64,000 nucleotides of DNA from positions 1,550,001-1,614,000 of the forward strand of contig NZ_JAUETR010000001.1 in the NCBI RefSeq assembly GCF_032484785.1. Direction: 5' to 3'. The notes beneath the pieces are model-generated. The model was not told the origin of the DNA. It did no database searches and saw only the letters and a list, made by a program, of their open reading frames with translations. Below are positions 45,081-55,208 of the stretch, piece by piece (the stretch's first letter is position 1; each line of letters begins with the position of its first letter). The position numbers and the translations under genes are program-made. This DNA is from Bradyrhizobium sp. SZCCHNS1050. Its GTDB lineage: Bacteria > Pseudomonadota > Alphaproteobacteria > Rhizobiales > Xanthobacteraceae.

Positions 45081-45698
45081 GGAGCTGTCAAAGAAACAAC
45101 CTGTCCTCAGCGGACGGCTTCAACCGTGGATAAGCGCCCAAAAGCCCTGCACCGGATCCTCGGCGTCAAGATAATCTCAGTAGTTGTTCGGCTCTAAGCT
45201 CGGAGCCACAAAATTCTGCACAAACCACATTCAATTACAAGACGTGCCAGTGAATTTTGCACGCCTTCGATAGGTGGTCCAGTGGATTACTGGACGGCCC
45301 ACGAAGTCGGATTCCAGCGCCGGTTCATCCCGTAACGTGCTGATCTCTAGGGGCTCGGCCGCAAGGGCATCGCTCAGATTTGCGCTGGGAGGGCTGCGGA
45401 TGGTCTCGGAGCGTCGCGATGATACCGGTGATCAGTCGTAAAGAACATTTGCACGCATCCGCGTCGGCTTGGGCTGCTCGGCTGAGGCAAGGCCGCACGT
45501 GAGGATATTCCGAATCATTGGCTAGACGTTGACGCCGGCTTCGGTGCGCTCCCCGCGCATAGACCGGCTCCCCCCGCCAGTAACCATCCACTTCGAACAA
45601 GATGGTCGGCGTCAATTCGCCGAGTGTCTTGGCGTAGTAAAATCTCGCGAAGGGTGCCGCCGAGCGCTACGAAGCCATTCAGTCCATCCACAGCAACG
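45081..45698. other. Non-coding gap with small hairpin
   Basis: About 600 bp without a supported gene. Two minus-strand frames (45325-45615 and 45515-45715) might be pieces of one decayed gene but show no family. A short perfect inverted repeat lies at 45277-45295. Confidence 0.4.
45277..45295. repeat. Small inverted repeat
   Basis: GTCCAGT-GGATT-ACTGGAC: seven-base perfect arms around a five-base loop, about 280 bp upstream of the PLD gene. It could be an operator or a weak terminator; there is no T-run. Confidence 0.4.
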
Positions 45699-46037
45699 CT
45701 ACTTGGACCGTCCACGATGCAATACTACCGCCTCTGCTTGAATTACCAAAATCTGAAGATCACTTTCAGATAGCCCGCGACTTGCCAGACGAAGACGCTC
45801 GGTTAGCGCCATTCGATGGGACCCCTCCTTTCCGTCTTCTGATATCCCCAGTAAGGCGTTCGGTGTCGTGGTCAGCACCTTGCAAATCCGCAATAGAGTC
45901 GAGAGGTCCGGCTCACGATCGCCAGTGACGTAGAAGCCATAACGCCTTTCGCTCAAACCTGCACGGCGCGCTACCTCGGCGTTTGAAAAGCCGAGCTCTT
46001 TGGCGCGTGATCGAAGCTTTTGCCCCAGTACCTGCAT
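45699..46037 (-). CDS. XRE-family regulator, second module copy (112 aa)
   Basis: HTH in residues 5-62: LGQKLRSRAKELGFSNAEVA, then RRAGLSERRYGFYVTGDREP as recognition helix and turn, and LSTLLRICKVLTTTPNALLG. The C-terminal 40 residues are helical and may dimerise. It is divergent from the small helical protein at 46142, as the other XRE is from the protein at 979, though the two XREs differ in length and sequence. The 104-bp gap has repeated GTAC-type words (CGTACAATACGTACC), the likely promoter/operator area. Confidence 0.83.
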   Translation of the reverse strand: MQVLGQKLRSRAKELGFSNAEVARRAGLSERRYGFYVTGDREPDLSTLLRICKVLTTTPNALLGISEDGKEGSHRMALTERLRLASRGLSESDLQILVIQAEAVVLHRGRSK

Positions 46038-46141
46038 AAGAACAATCTGTTCCGACGCAGCTTGTTTGGTCCATGTAACTGTTGTACTGTCTCACGTACA
46101 ATACGTACCGATTACGGATAAGGTCGCGACCGGGGTAGTCG

Positions 46142-46609
46142 ATGAACGCCAACAGCCCTCCAAAACGCCAGAAGCGAAAGTCTAGAAATGAAGGTGGCGA
46201 GGGCCCGAGTGCGCTCGACCAAGCGTCCCTGGGCGATTTCGCGCTTGTCCAGCTAGACACAGAGTTTGTCACGCTGCTGTCGGAGATATCCGCCTTAGAC
46301 CCACAGCGCAGTGGCGGTCGGGGGCGACGCGCTGTGAGTGCCGGCTCTCAATTAACTAGCCGCACACAGAAGATGGAAGCAATCCTGGCTCGCTTGGAAC
46401 CCGTTGAGCAAGCCATTATGGCTACGCCGGCGCGGACGATCGTAGGTCTGGGTATAAAAGCTCGTCACGCGGCATACGTGGTTTCAGAGCATTGGGAATC
46501 GCCGATCGAGCAAATTGACTGGGAGGCCCGCGCCATTCGGCTCTTGATTGAGGCGATATGCAAGGCTGCCGGCCTGCGGTTGCCGTTTCCTTGTAAAGCA
46601 GCGCAATAA
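46142..46609 (+). CDS. Small helical protein, paralogue of the one at 979 (155 aa)
   Basis: Its C-terminal half matches the protein at 979: LARLEPVEQAIMATPAR, GLGIKARHAAYVVSEHWESP, IEQIDWEARAIRLLIEAIC. The N-terminal half is different, basic then acidic (PPKRQKRKSRNEGGEGPS). No known domain. The shared block is about 60 residues, helical, with conserved Trp-Glu-Ser-Pro. A divergent XRE gene precedes it. Function unknown. Confidence 0.77.
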   Translation: MNANSPPKRQKRKSRNEGGEGPSALDQASLGDFALVQLDTEFVTLLSEISALDPQRSGGRGRRAVSAGSQLTSRTQKMEAILARLEPVEQAIMATPARTIVGLGIKARHAAYVVSEHWESPIEQIDWEARAIRLLIEAICKAAGLRLPFPCKAAQ

Positions 46610-47000
46610 GCGCGCAGGATCAGCGCAGCAGGTTGCGCATGACACGCTAGCTGGATCAAAGGCCGCCATGGTAAATTGCCAAGAGACATGTCGGAAGCGT
46701 TCGTACTATTGCCGAGCGTGATAACGAATCAATTCGCCCGACTTGTAATTTCACGCCTATTCCACGACTAACGGCAACATTCCAAAAAGAACCACAATGG
46801 GCAATCGACGTCTGCTCGGGGCGACGACCGAGCTCGTCAATGTCGTTCGTCGTTAGACATTCTGCATCTGGGCTCGCCAAATCTCCTAAAAGTTTGGTCA
46901 TGCGAGACCAGAGAGGTCGGCTGAAGAACGGCCAGATCGGGCGAAGTGCCTAACACGATCTCGTGACCGATCGCCTCGGCAACTCTGTTGAGGCAATCTC
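46610..47000. other. Gap before the conjugation genes, possible oriT
   Basis: About 390 bp, no supported gene. Lying directly upstream of the RHH accessory protein, coupling protein and relaxase, it is where an origin of transfer would be expected. I see no long inverted repeat that would prove it. Confidence 0.4.
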
Positions 47001-47321
47001 ATGACAGTCAAGACAAGACCAATCTCGATCCGTCTCGCAGCGAGTGAGATAGAGCAGATTCGCACACGCGCTCACAGGCTTTCAGCAAACATCACTGGCG
47101 TAGCCCGCGACTTAATCCGTACCGGACTTGCCGGCGGGGACAACAAGGCGCTCGCCGATCGCTTGATGCGGATCGAGCGTCGTATCGCCGTACTCGAACA
47201 GCAAAGCCAGCAAACGTACGTGCAGACTCAATCGACCGACAAAGCAGCGCGTGATCTGCTTGCGATGTTCGAGGCGCTTCTGAAGGCCCTGACCGGCGAA
47301 AGCTCTGGGAGGACAGCATGA
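47001..47321 (+). CDS. RHH mobilisation accessory protein, MobC-like (106 aa)
   Basis: A small DNA-binding relaxosome protein. The N-terminus (RPISIRLAASEIEQIRTRAH) is a ribbon-helix-helix and the second half (RLMRIERRIAVLEQQSQQTY) a coiled coil. Its stop overlaps the start of the coupling protein gene by ATGA, so the genes are translationally coupled. It should bind near oriT and help the relaxase. Confidence 0.78.
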   Translation: MTVKTRPISIRLAASEIEQIRTRAHRLSANITGVARDLIRTGLAGGDNKALADRLMRIERRIAVLEQQSQQTYVQTQSTDKAARDLLAMFEALLKALTGESSGRTA

Positions 47322-49129
47322 CCCGACGACTGCGGATCATTAGCTTTCTCTCTGCAATGGGTTGCTTTGCGGTCGCGGCGAGCATCTCGTATCTCGGATT
47401 TGAGGTCTGGCCGCCGAGCGCCACGCTGGCAGACGGAAGGAGCGCCGAATTCCAGCCAGCAGACATTCAAGCCTGCATCAGAGGGCGTGGCCTGGCCTGG
47501 CTAGCAGACCGCTCCGGCGAGGCCTATTGGCAGGCTTGCCGAGACTGGCTCGCGCGATACCAAGCTCTGAGCGGCTTCGAGCTTCGTTTCTGGAGCGTGA
47601 TCGGCGCCAGTCTTGCGGGCCTGCTGGCGCTGTTCGGCTTTGCGCTGAGTCTTCGGTTAGACTCGGTCTCGCTCAAGGTCCTTCGCGGAGCACGGCTGCA
47701 AACCGGCCGTCAAGGTCTGAAGGCGTTCGCCCGGGCGGCCGCCGCGGAGTGCCAGGTCCATGGCAAGGGCGTTGAGTTGATGCCATCGGTGCCCCTTGGG
47801 CGCGAGCGGGAGGCGCGGCATTTCCTGATCGTGGGCAGCGTCGGCGGCGGTAAGACGCAGACAATGCTTCACCTGATCGATGAAGCGCTCTCTCGCGGAG
47901 ATGGCCTCCTGGTGCTCGACACGAAAGGCGACATGATGGGCGGGCTCCCAGCCGATGGGGACCCCCTCCTTGTCGCGCCCCATGATCAGCGATCTCTAGT
48001 CTGGGACGTGGCAGCCGACTGCAGCATCAAGCAGGACGCCCGCGAGCTAGCCGCCCGCTTCATCCCGCCAAGTTCCGATCCGATGTGGTCCCAGGCGGCA
48101 CAGGAGATCCTCGTCGCCTGTATCGTCTATCTCCAGTCGACCCGGGGCAAGGAGTGGGGGTGGGGTGATCTGCAACGAGTCGTGACCGCTGATGTCGGCA
48201 CGCTCGCAGCGTACGCCAAGGATCACAATCCCAATGCGCTGCGACTGCTCGACCAGCCGGAGAGTAAGACCACGCTCAGCATCCTGACCACCTTCCAGAC
48301 CCACATGCAGATCGTCTCGGTCCTGGCGGAGGCTTGGTCCGCCCCATCGGCGCGGCGGTTCTCGATTCGCAATTGGCTGCATCACCCAACACGGTATCGG
48401 CCATTGATCCTGCAGCACGACCCCGGGTATCCCGAGCTATCGCGGATCTGGATCGGCAGCATGCTCGGCCTGCTCGCCTCGGCGGTTGGAAGTCCCACCC
48501 TGGCCGAGAGCCGCGAGCGGCGGGTGTGGCTGTTCCTGGACGAATTCCCGCAGCTGCCGCCGATCAAGCAGTTCCCGACCTTCCTCGAGCTGGGCCGCTC
48601 CAAGGGCGTTGCGGTCGTGATCGGAGCTCAGGACACGGCCCAGATCCGCGCCGTCTATGGTCAGGACCAGGCCAAGTCTTGGTTCGGCATGACCGGCACC
48701 AAGATCATCACCCGCATCAACGCCAGCGAAGCGGCTGAGGACATCAGCCGCCTCATCGGCGAGCAGGAGGTCGAGCGGAGAACGAAGAGTTCAACCCATA
48801 CCGGCGGCAAGACCAGCGTCACCGAGAGCACCCAACGCGAGATGCGCCGAGTGATCACGGCATCCGAGCTTGGCTCCCGCCTTGGACCGACCAAGGACGG
48901 CGTCCGAGTCCTGCTCATCGGTCTTGGCGAAGACGTCTACGAGCTGGAGCTGCCCTATCTCAAGCTGCGTCAATTGCGCGAGCCGATCATGCCGGCTGAT
49001 TGGACTCGCCCCTTGTCCCGGGTGAGGCTGTCGGACCGCGCCGACGATGACACTCATCCAACTTCACCTCCTCCCCCTGCCCGCCTTTCAAAGGAGTTGG
49101 CGAAGCAGATCCTCAAACGGCGAGAGTGA
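47318..49129 (+). CDS. Type IV coupling protein (TraD/TrwB-like, 603 aa)
   Basis: The inner-membrane ATPase that brings the relaxase-DNA complex to the secretion channel. Two membrane helices open it (IISFLSAMGCFAVAASISYL and FWSVIGASLAGLLALFGFAL); Walker A is VGSVGGGKTQTMLHL near residue 179, Walker B WLFLDEFPQLPP near 408, followed by IGAQDTAQIRAVYG. Full length for the family and intact. No mating-channel (VirB) genes are in the window, so transfer would depend on genes elsewhere. Confidence 0.9.
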   Translation: MTRRLRIISFLSAMGCFAVAASISYLGFEVWPPSATLADGRSAEFQPADIQACIRGRGLAWLADRSGEAYWQACRDWLARYQALSGFELRFWSVIGASLAGLLALFGFALSLRLDSVSLKVLRGARLQTGRQGLKAFARAAAAECQVHGKGVELMPSVPLGREREARHFLIVGSVGGGKTQTMLHLIDEALSRGDGLLVLDTKGDMMGGLPADGDPLLVAPHDQRSLVWDVAADCSIKQDARELAARFIPPSSDPMWSQAAQEILVACIVYLQSTRGKEWGWGDLQRVVTADVGTLAAYAKDHNPNALRLLDQPESKTTLSILTTFQTHMQIVSVLAEAWSAPSARRFSIRNWLHHPTRYRPLILQHDPGYPELSRIWIGSMLGLLASAVGSPTLAESRERRVWLFLDEFPQLPPIKQFPTFLELGRSKGVAVVIGAQDTAQIRAVYGQDQAKSWFGMTGTKIITRINASEAAEDISRLIGEQEVERRTKSSTHTGGKTSVTESTQREMRRVITASELGSRLGPTKDGVRVLLIGLGEDVYELELPYLKLRQLREPIMPADWTRPLSRVRLSDRADDDTHPTSPPPPARLSKELAKQILKRRE

Positions 49130-49132
49130 GCC

Positions 49133-50019
49133 ATGGTAGCCTCGATCTCCGCTCGCGGGAACGCCGCTTCGGCCTCGCGCTACTACGGTCATCTGCAGCG
49201 CGACGACTACTACAGCCGGGATGGCGATCCACCGGGCCGCTGGGCCGGCCGAGGGGCCGAGCGGCTCAGCCTGGACGGACCCGTCACGCGCATCGAGTTC
49301 GACGCTGCGCTGCGTGGGATCGATCCCAAGACCGGTGAGCGGCTGGCGCAGCTTGGCGGCCGCGGCCGCGAGCACGCGGCTGGCTGGGACATGACTTTCA
49401 GCGCACCTAAATCGGTCTCAGTGCTCTGGGCGCTCTCCGATGCTCCAGAGCGCCAGATCATTGCCCAGGCGCACCGTTCGGCGGTCCTCACGGCGACCGC
49501 TCAACTGGAAGCCACCGCCGGCTGGGCCAGGCGAGGCCGGGCCGGAACCACCCGAGAGCAGACCGCGGGGCTGCTGATGGCGCAATTCGATCATCACACC
49601 AGCCGCGAATCCGACCCGCAGCTGCACACCCACACCTTCGTTTTCAACCTGGCCCCGCGTCGCGATGGCAGCTGGGGCGCCATCGTCAGCCGTGAGCTCT
49701 ACAAGGCCCAGAAGCAGGCTGGGGCCACATATCGCCGAGCGCTTGCCTCGGAACTGGAACGGCAAGGTGTTCGGCTGGAGCAGCAGAAGGACACGTTTCG
49801 CGTGGCGGCCATCCCGCGCCACATCGAGCGCGCATTCTCCAAGCGGCGCCAAGCCATCGAGGAAGCCGCGAAAGCCCACGGCTATAGCACGCCAAAGGGA
49901 ATGGAGCTGGCAACCTTGCGCACGCGCCGCCCCAAGCGGGATGCCAAGCTCAGCGAACTCGCCAACCATTGGCGAGCCGAGGCCAAGGCGCTGGGCTTTG
50001 ATCTCGGCAGGAGCCGCCA
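49133..50019 (+). pseudogene. MobF (TrwC-like) relaxase, N-terminal nuclease domain only
   Basis: The relaxase domain is well preserved: ASRYYGHLQRDDYYSRDG with the catalytic tyrosines, MTFSAPKSVSVLWALSD, and FDHHTSRESDPQLHTHTFVF with the metal-binding histidines. Normal similarity ends near ALGFDL (about residue 295); the open frame continues to 50260 with unrelated Arg/His-rich sequence. The SF1 helicase part, which makes MobF relaxases about 1000 residues long, is missing. It may still nick DNA but would not support normal conjugation. It begins 4 bp after the coupling protein gene. Confidence 0.82.
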
Positions 50020-51045
50020 TCACATACATACCACGGCTGGCGGCCGTTCTCACGTTGAGCTTGCGGGAGGGCTGGGCCAAGCCCGCTCGCCTTTCGGCCA
50101 ACCAGCACCGGCGGCAGCCCGGGGCGCTGTGAGGCCCCAGCATCAAAGCGCCGCCCAACTCGGCTTTCGCCTCGGCCAGTTGCTCCGCACGATAGACCAG
50201 TCGGCCGGCATGTCTGGGATCAGGATCAAGCTCCGCCAACATGAGCATGAGCGGGATTGACCGAGAGTCGGGAAGACGATTGAACCCTCCTGGGTCAGCG
50301 GCGGCCTCTGGATCGCTGCAAGCGGAGTAGCCGGCCGGAGCAGCCTCGCCCGTCCGAATCGATCCGCGGCCACTGAGAAACAATTTGCGAGCTTCGAGTT
50401 CAGATCGCGACAGCTGACACTTTGGGACAGCTAGACCTGAACAAACTCATCACAGCTTGAGAATGAGACCGGAATTTCGTTCGTATACGCGTCCAAGCGC
50501 ATGCAAGGTATTGACCACCTTGATCGATCGATCCTTCGAGAACGCAGCTGTATTCGCTCGATCCTTGTCTTGTAAACACCGCAGAACAGGATCTTTTTGT
50601 TTAATCCCAATGAGATAGCCGCATGCGGCTCGCGAAGCGTCTGCACCACAGGTGCATAGGGTGTGAAAAACTTCCTCCTTCTCGTCCCTGAACCTTACCT
50701 TGGCTTTTCATTGCCCTTCCCCGCTCGTGAAGTAGTCCAATCTCGGCCGCCAGAATGCGCAACTATTGCAATGGACGCGTTGATGAGGCCGGCGATCACG
50801 CCGCAAGCCATGGGCATTCCGAGTGCGCAATTCGTACAGCCTCGTTGCAGAGAATCGGCGAGAGTGCCAGCGTCGCCGCGACGTACGGGGATGGTATATC
50901 TTGGCAATCTTTCTGCAAACCGACTGCGGCTCAGGGCAACCCATCAATGCTAAAAATCGCGATCCCATAAAGTGCGGCTACGGGTATGCAGCGCGCCAAA
51001 GGCCAAGGTTGAAGCTGCTTCTAGCGCTTCGCGGCCGCGGCGCGG
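50020..51045. other. Scarred DNA after the truncated relaxase, no gene seen
   Basis: About 1 kb. Composition drops from G+C-rich to average around 50390. Several 60-100-codon frames exist on both strands but none shows a motif or good start. The join near 50020 is the deletion point of the relaxase gene. Confidence 0.45.
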
Positions 51046-51291
51046 CTACCAACTTTTTGCCCGGCCTCTGTAAATCAGATGTCCGTACGCTGTCGGCCAG
51101 AAGCCAGCATAGACCTCGTCACAATGCGAGGTCGTAGACGATATCGTACCGTGCTGAATGCGCACGAAGCCGACGATCTTGAGAGATCGGCCAACCAGCG
51201 CAATCCAGAAACGTCGGACGAATTCGTCCGCCCGATTGGCAGTCGTAGCGGTCCCGCTCTCCACAATGGTTTCCACCAATTTGGCCGACAT
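51046..51291 (-). CDS. Small hypothetical protein (81 aa)
   Basis: I prefer the start giving MSAKLVETIVESGTATTANR because GGGAG lies at proper distance. Residues 1-40 look like a real, soluble, helical protein; the remainder (GTISSTTSHCDEVYAGFW) is less regular and may be a new tail after truncation. I do not recognise a family. Confidence 0.45.
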   Translation of the reverse strand: MSAKLVETIVESGTATTANRADEFVRRFWIALVGRSLKIVGFVRIQHGTISSTTSHCDEVYAGFWPTAYGHLIYRGRAKSW

Positions 51292-51856
51292 GATCGATCT
51301 CCCTTCTCTCGCTTGATGGGCGCAAAGCGCGCACACTCCGCGCCTGCGCCCCTGCCCGTCGGCCAGACCGGGGGGAGCAAGTGCCGGGGCGGCCCGAGCG
51401 GAGAGGGATCACCCGCCCGCAAGGGCCACTAGAAGAGCGGGTCTGCACAAGCGCATGCCAGGATTTCCAGTGTTGAGAATCTGAGAAAGCGCGGAAGACC
51501 GGGGAGACCGCTCGGATCGGCGCCGGCACCAGCCAGCGCTTTACCCTGGCGCGCGCGAGCGCGCGCGGAGCCCCTTCCATGTCCTTTTTCAAGTAAAAAG
51601 ATGCGAAACACCGTCACCGTACCGGAGGTACGGCGTTGACGATGATTGCGAGGATTGCTGTCAGGTCGGGAGCAGAACGACGATGGCGACGGTCGATCAA
51701 TCTTCCATCCGCGGATCAGAACCGCATGAGCGTTTGTCGTCGCAGGCCTACCTCGGACTTAGTGCGGGCGTCAGCATGCAAACTGGCCCGATGGGGCTCT
51801 CGAGGATTGCCTTGACCGTTCGTCCTGCTCCCGGCCAAACAGGCCGGTGGGCGCGA
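51292..51856. other. Non-coding, with alternating GC palindrome
   Basis: Contains GCGCGCGCGAGCGCGCGC at 51549-51566, a near-perfect palindrome of alternating G and C, in the promoter region of the small gene. No supported gene. Confidence 0.45.
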
Positions 51857-52968
51857 CTATGAAGTCACCGGCTTCACCTCCCGGCTGATCGCCCAAATGA
51901 AGCCGCAGAACTCTCGCGCAATTGCGGCGACTACCACTGTCGGCTTCTTGCCTGCAGAGCTCAATGTACGAAATCGCTTGCAAAGGCGAAGCTGCGCCTT
52001 CCATGCAATATCGCGAATTGTCTTGGGAAGGCGCACGATGACTTCGGCCTTCTCCTTGGCAACACGGGGTGGATAGCGATAGCTCCAAGCGGCTTCGACG
52101 AGCATCCGCCGCACCTCACTATTGCCGGTCTTGGTGATACCGCCGCGCCAGATCCGTTCTCCGCTGGATTGCTCCGATGGCACCAGGCCGAGATACGACA
52201 TCAACTGCCGAGCATTCTCGAAGCGGCCGAGATCGCCGATCGCCGCGACAAACGTCGCGGCGGAGATAAAATCGAGGCCTCGCAATCCACGCAGTGCTTC
52301 CACCAGAGGCCCCATCGACCAGTGGGCTGCCATCGCAGCTGATCCGCGCAATAAGCTGGTCGCGCCGGTCTTGGGCCGTCCAGACCGCTTCGAGGTAATC
52401 CTGAAAGACAATCTGATGCGCGGGTTGATCAAATGTCTGACCCGCGAGCCAAGAGCGATGTCGTTGGGTCCAATGCTTGCCGGCCTCGTAGGAACGACCG
52501 TGGCGCAGCAGGAATGCCAATAATTGCTGCCGAGCCCGCATGAGCTGCATCGAAGCATCCATCCGTGCCCGGGTTAGATCGCGCATTGCCTCATGCCCTT
52601 CATCAGGGACCCAAACGGGGGTGAGATTGCCGGAGCGGTGCAAAATTGCCAGCTTCTGAGAATCGCGCCGGTCCGTTTTAATCCGCTCCCCAGGCTTGCG
52701 TGGGATCATTGACGTCGCAACGACTGTGCAGCCGTGGCCCAAGCGGGTGAGCTGCCGGTAGACGCCGCACCCGCAGCAGCCGGCCTCATAGCAAAACTCC
52801 AGCCGGTTGTGACCCTCTTTGGCTAACCGCCTGGTGAGCTTCAATATGGCTGCCGGCGTGTTCGGGACGGCGCCAATAAAATTGACTGCCCCTTCGCGTC
52901 CGTCTTCAGCCGACTGACCGAAATGCTGGCTTTGTGAACGTCGAGCCCAACATAGAGAATCTTTTCCA
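51857..52968 (-). pseudogene. IS110-family transposase with at least two frameshifts
   Basis: The N-terminus (MEKILYVGLDVHKASISV, first Asp) starts at 52968, shifts frame near 52900, continues through GCCGCGVYRQLTRLGHGC and KTDRRDSQKLAILHRSGNLT, and shifts again near 52380 into the third frame with LVEALRGLRGLDFISAATFV, YLGLVPSEQSSGERIWRGGI and NSEVRRMLVEAAWSYRY. All parts of a full transposase are present but it cannot be made as one protein. It is a different IS110 lineage from the copy at 6891. Confidence 0.87.
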
Positions 52969-53768
52969 TGCCCCGTGCTCCCGATTGTCGAGACGCCGCG
53001 CCCTCATTAGCGCGGCGGCCCGACTATGCCGGAGACTGGCAGCGCCTGCTCCGGATGCCAAAGGACATACGGACTTAGATCAAGAAGACGGGGCATGTGG
53101 CTGGTGTAAGCCGTGCCGGCAGAGAACAAGGTAGCCGCAGGAGCGTCAGCATAGCGCCGATGCGGAACGCGGCGGGACGCGGGACCGACTGCAGTCGCGA
53201 GACCGGTTAACAAGGCACCCGAACGCGGAACAGTGATAGCGACGCCGGCCTGCAATGACGCCGGGGCCGCGGACGAGTGCCTCCGGCGAGCGACACACTA
53301 TTCTGCGCGAGGGCTCGAAGCCGTACGGCCGAGACACCACGCGGCTCGGTTCACGAGAGTCCAATGCGGCCGATGCCGCACGCGCCTAACCGGAAAACAA
53401 CGACGACTAAGCGCAAGGACTCTGGACCTCGCTACGAGCTTTAGTCTTGCGCCTCGTAGAATTGAAGCCGGAGCATTGGGAAACGCTTCTTCAGTTTTTC
53501 TCCACCTATCCTGGCACCGTCCCTGATCAAATTCGGCCTTCAGTGTCCCGCCTTCCTGACGCGGCCGCGGGCCGAAGACGATATGGCCGATGACAGCGGC
53601 AACCGCGGGCCCGCCCGGTCCGATGTTCCAAGCGTGGCACCGGCGGTCAGCACATCGCGTCACGGCCCCGGCGGCACGAAGGTGACCGAAAGGCGCGGCA
53701 GGCACGGCACCAACGCTTTGAAGATGCGGACTATTCCGCTACCGTGCATTCGTACACAGGTTGATTCC
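52969..53768. other. Gap before the methylase gene, no gene seen
   Basis: The left part (52969-53230) is probably the non-coding left end of the broken IS110. The rest contains only mutually overlapping frames. The promoter of the C5 methylase must lie in its right end; I cannot choose boxes. Confidence 0.45.
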
Positions 53769-54815
53769 ATGACACTCACAGCGATCGATCTCTTCAGCGG
53801 CTGCGGCGGACTATCTCTGGGCTTGAAAAAGGCCGGATTTCACGTGCTCGCAGCGGTCGAGCTGGATAAACTCGCGGCCGAGACCTACGCCCAAAACCTC
53901 AAAAAGACACTCGTTCTGCGCTCCGATATCCGCCGGATAACGCCATCCGCGATGATGAAAAAATGCGGCCTGAAGCGAGGCGAACTCGACCTTCTGGCCG
54001 GCTGCCCGCCTTGCCAGGGATTTTCGACGCTCCGGACGTTGAACGGACACGCCGACATCGACGAACCCATGAACGATCTCGTCTTTCAGTTTCGCCGGTT
54101 CGTCCGGGGACTTCTGCCGAAGACCATCATGATGGAGAACGTCCCCGGCCTGGCCAAGGATGACCGGCTCAAGTCGTTCTGCCGCTCGCTGAGGGCTCTC
54201 GGCTATTCCGTGAAATTCGACGTCATGGATGCTGCCGACTTCGGCGTACCCCAGCGACGCCGCCGAATGATACTGATCGGTTCGCGCCTGGGAGATGTGG
54301 CGTTCGCACCAAAGCGTAAGACGGCAGCGACGGTGCGCGACGCAATCGGCTCGTTACCAGCGCCCGGCACCGACGACGATGTGCTGCATGTCCGCGGCCC
54401 GAAGCGCGCCGCCAGGGTCGAAGCCCTGATAAGAAAGATTCCCCGAAACGGCGGAAGCCGGACCTCGCTCGGCGCGAAGCATCAGCTTCGCTGTCACAGG
54501 AAGTCCGACGGCTTCAGAGACATCTACGGTAGGATGGCCTGGGACAAACCCGCTCCGACGATCACGGGAGGGTGCATCAATCCATCCAAAGGAAGGTTTC
54601 TCCATCCCGTCGCCCACAGGGCTATCACCCTGCGCGAGGCTTCGCTCTTGCAGAACTTTCCGCGCCGGTATCGCTTCCCGCTTTCCCAAGGCACATATGC
54701 GGTAGCACAGATGATCGGAAACGCCTTTCCGCCCGCCTTCGCCGCATGCCACGCACGGAAGTTGGCGCGGCACATCCAATCGAGCGGCAAATCACGGGGC
54801 GAGAAAGGCGTTTAG
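53769..54815 (+). CDS. DNA cytosine-5 methyltransferase (348 aa)
   Basis: A complete C5 methylase. Motif I is DLFSGCGGLSLGLKKAG, motif IV AGCPPCQGFST with the catalytic Cys, motif VI MMENVPGL, motif VIII FGVPQRRRRMILIG, motif X YAVAQMIGNAFPP. The target-recognition region (about 195-290) includes HQLRCHRKSDGFRDIYGRM. The frame is open to 53583 upstream, but I start at MTLTAID, right before motif I. Its 3' end overlaps the convergent vsr gene by 24 bp. It would set the cytosine methyl mark that Vsr repairs and that the operon behind Vsr may read as self. Confidence 0.93.
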   Translation: MTLTAIDLFSGCGGLSLGLKKAGFHVLAAVELDKLAAETYAQNLKKTLVLRSDIRRITPSAMMKKCGLKRGELDLLAGCPPCQGFSTLRTLNGHADIDEPMNDLVFQFRRFVRGLLPKTIMMENVPGLAKDDRLKSFCRSLRALGYSVKFDVMDAADFGVPQRRRRMILIGSRLGDVAFAPKRKTAATVRDAIGSLPAPGTDDDVLHVRGPKRAARVEALIRKIPRNGGSRTSLGAKHQLRCHRKSDGFRDIYGRMAWDKPAPTITGGCINPSKGRFLHPVAHRAITLREASLLQNFPRRYRFPLSQGTYAVAQMIGNAFPPAFAACHARKLARHIQSSGKSRGEKGV

Positions 54816-55199
54816 CTTCCGCTTGAGCCTTTCGGGATCCCGTAGCTGGCATTCCCAAAGAATTAGTACGCTCCAACCTTCCGCGCGCAACGTTCGTACG
54901 ATCCGCCTGTCTCTTCGTATGTTGTCGTCGAGCTTCTGCGACCAGAACTCGCTTCGCGTAGCCGGCCGTTTCGCGCGTCGGCATTTCGGATGCTGATGCC
55001 AAAAGCACCCGTGCACGAAAATGACCCGCCTCCTGCCCTTGAAGACGATATCGGGCTTTCCCAGGACATCCTTCGAATTCAGCTGGTATCTGATTCCGAG
55101 ATCGGTAAGAGCCCGCCGCACGATCCTTTCGGGGCTCGTGTCCCTTCCGCGCACGCGAGACATCAGCGCGCTTCGCTCGGCGGCACTAAGCTTGTCCAC
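54792..55199 (-). CDS. vsr: Very short patch repair endonuclease (135 aa)
   Basis: A Vsr-type mismatch endonuclease that nicks at T:G mismatches from deaminated 5-methylcytosine. LSAAERSALMSRVRGRDTSP is the N-terminal signature, GKPDIVFKGRRRVIFVHGCF the catalytic D and metal site, WHQHPKCRRAKRPATRSEFW the zinc-binding His/Cys part, and GWSVLILWECQLRD the end. Full length. It converges on, and overlaps, the C5 methylase gene, as expected for a dcm-vsr pair, but is also 9 bp behind the preceding minus-strand gene, making it the last gene of an eight-gene operon. Confidence 0.93.
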   Translation of the reverse strand: MDKLSAAERSALMSRVRGRDTSPERIVRRALTDLGIRYQLNSKDVLGKPDIVFKGRRRVIFVHGCFWHQHPKCRRAKRPATRSEFWSQKLDDNIRRDRRIVRTLRAEGWSVLILWECQLRDPERLKRKLNAFLAP

Positions 55200-55208
55200 G
55201 AAACACCC

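Noticed and set aside
49418..50383. 321-codon minus-strand frame
   Set aside because: Mostly antisense to the relaxase domain, which has all its motifs; the end beyond 50020 is too short to judge.
53583..53768. N-terminal extension of the C5 methylase
   Set aside because: The 62 extra residues are unconserved and precede motif I, which in this family lies at the very N-terminus.
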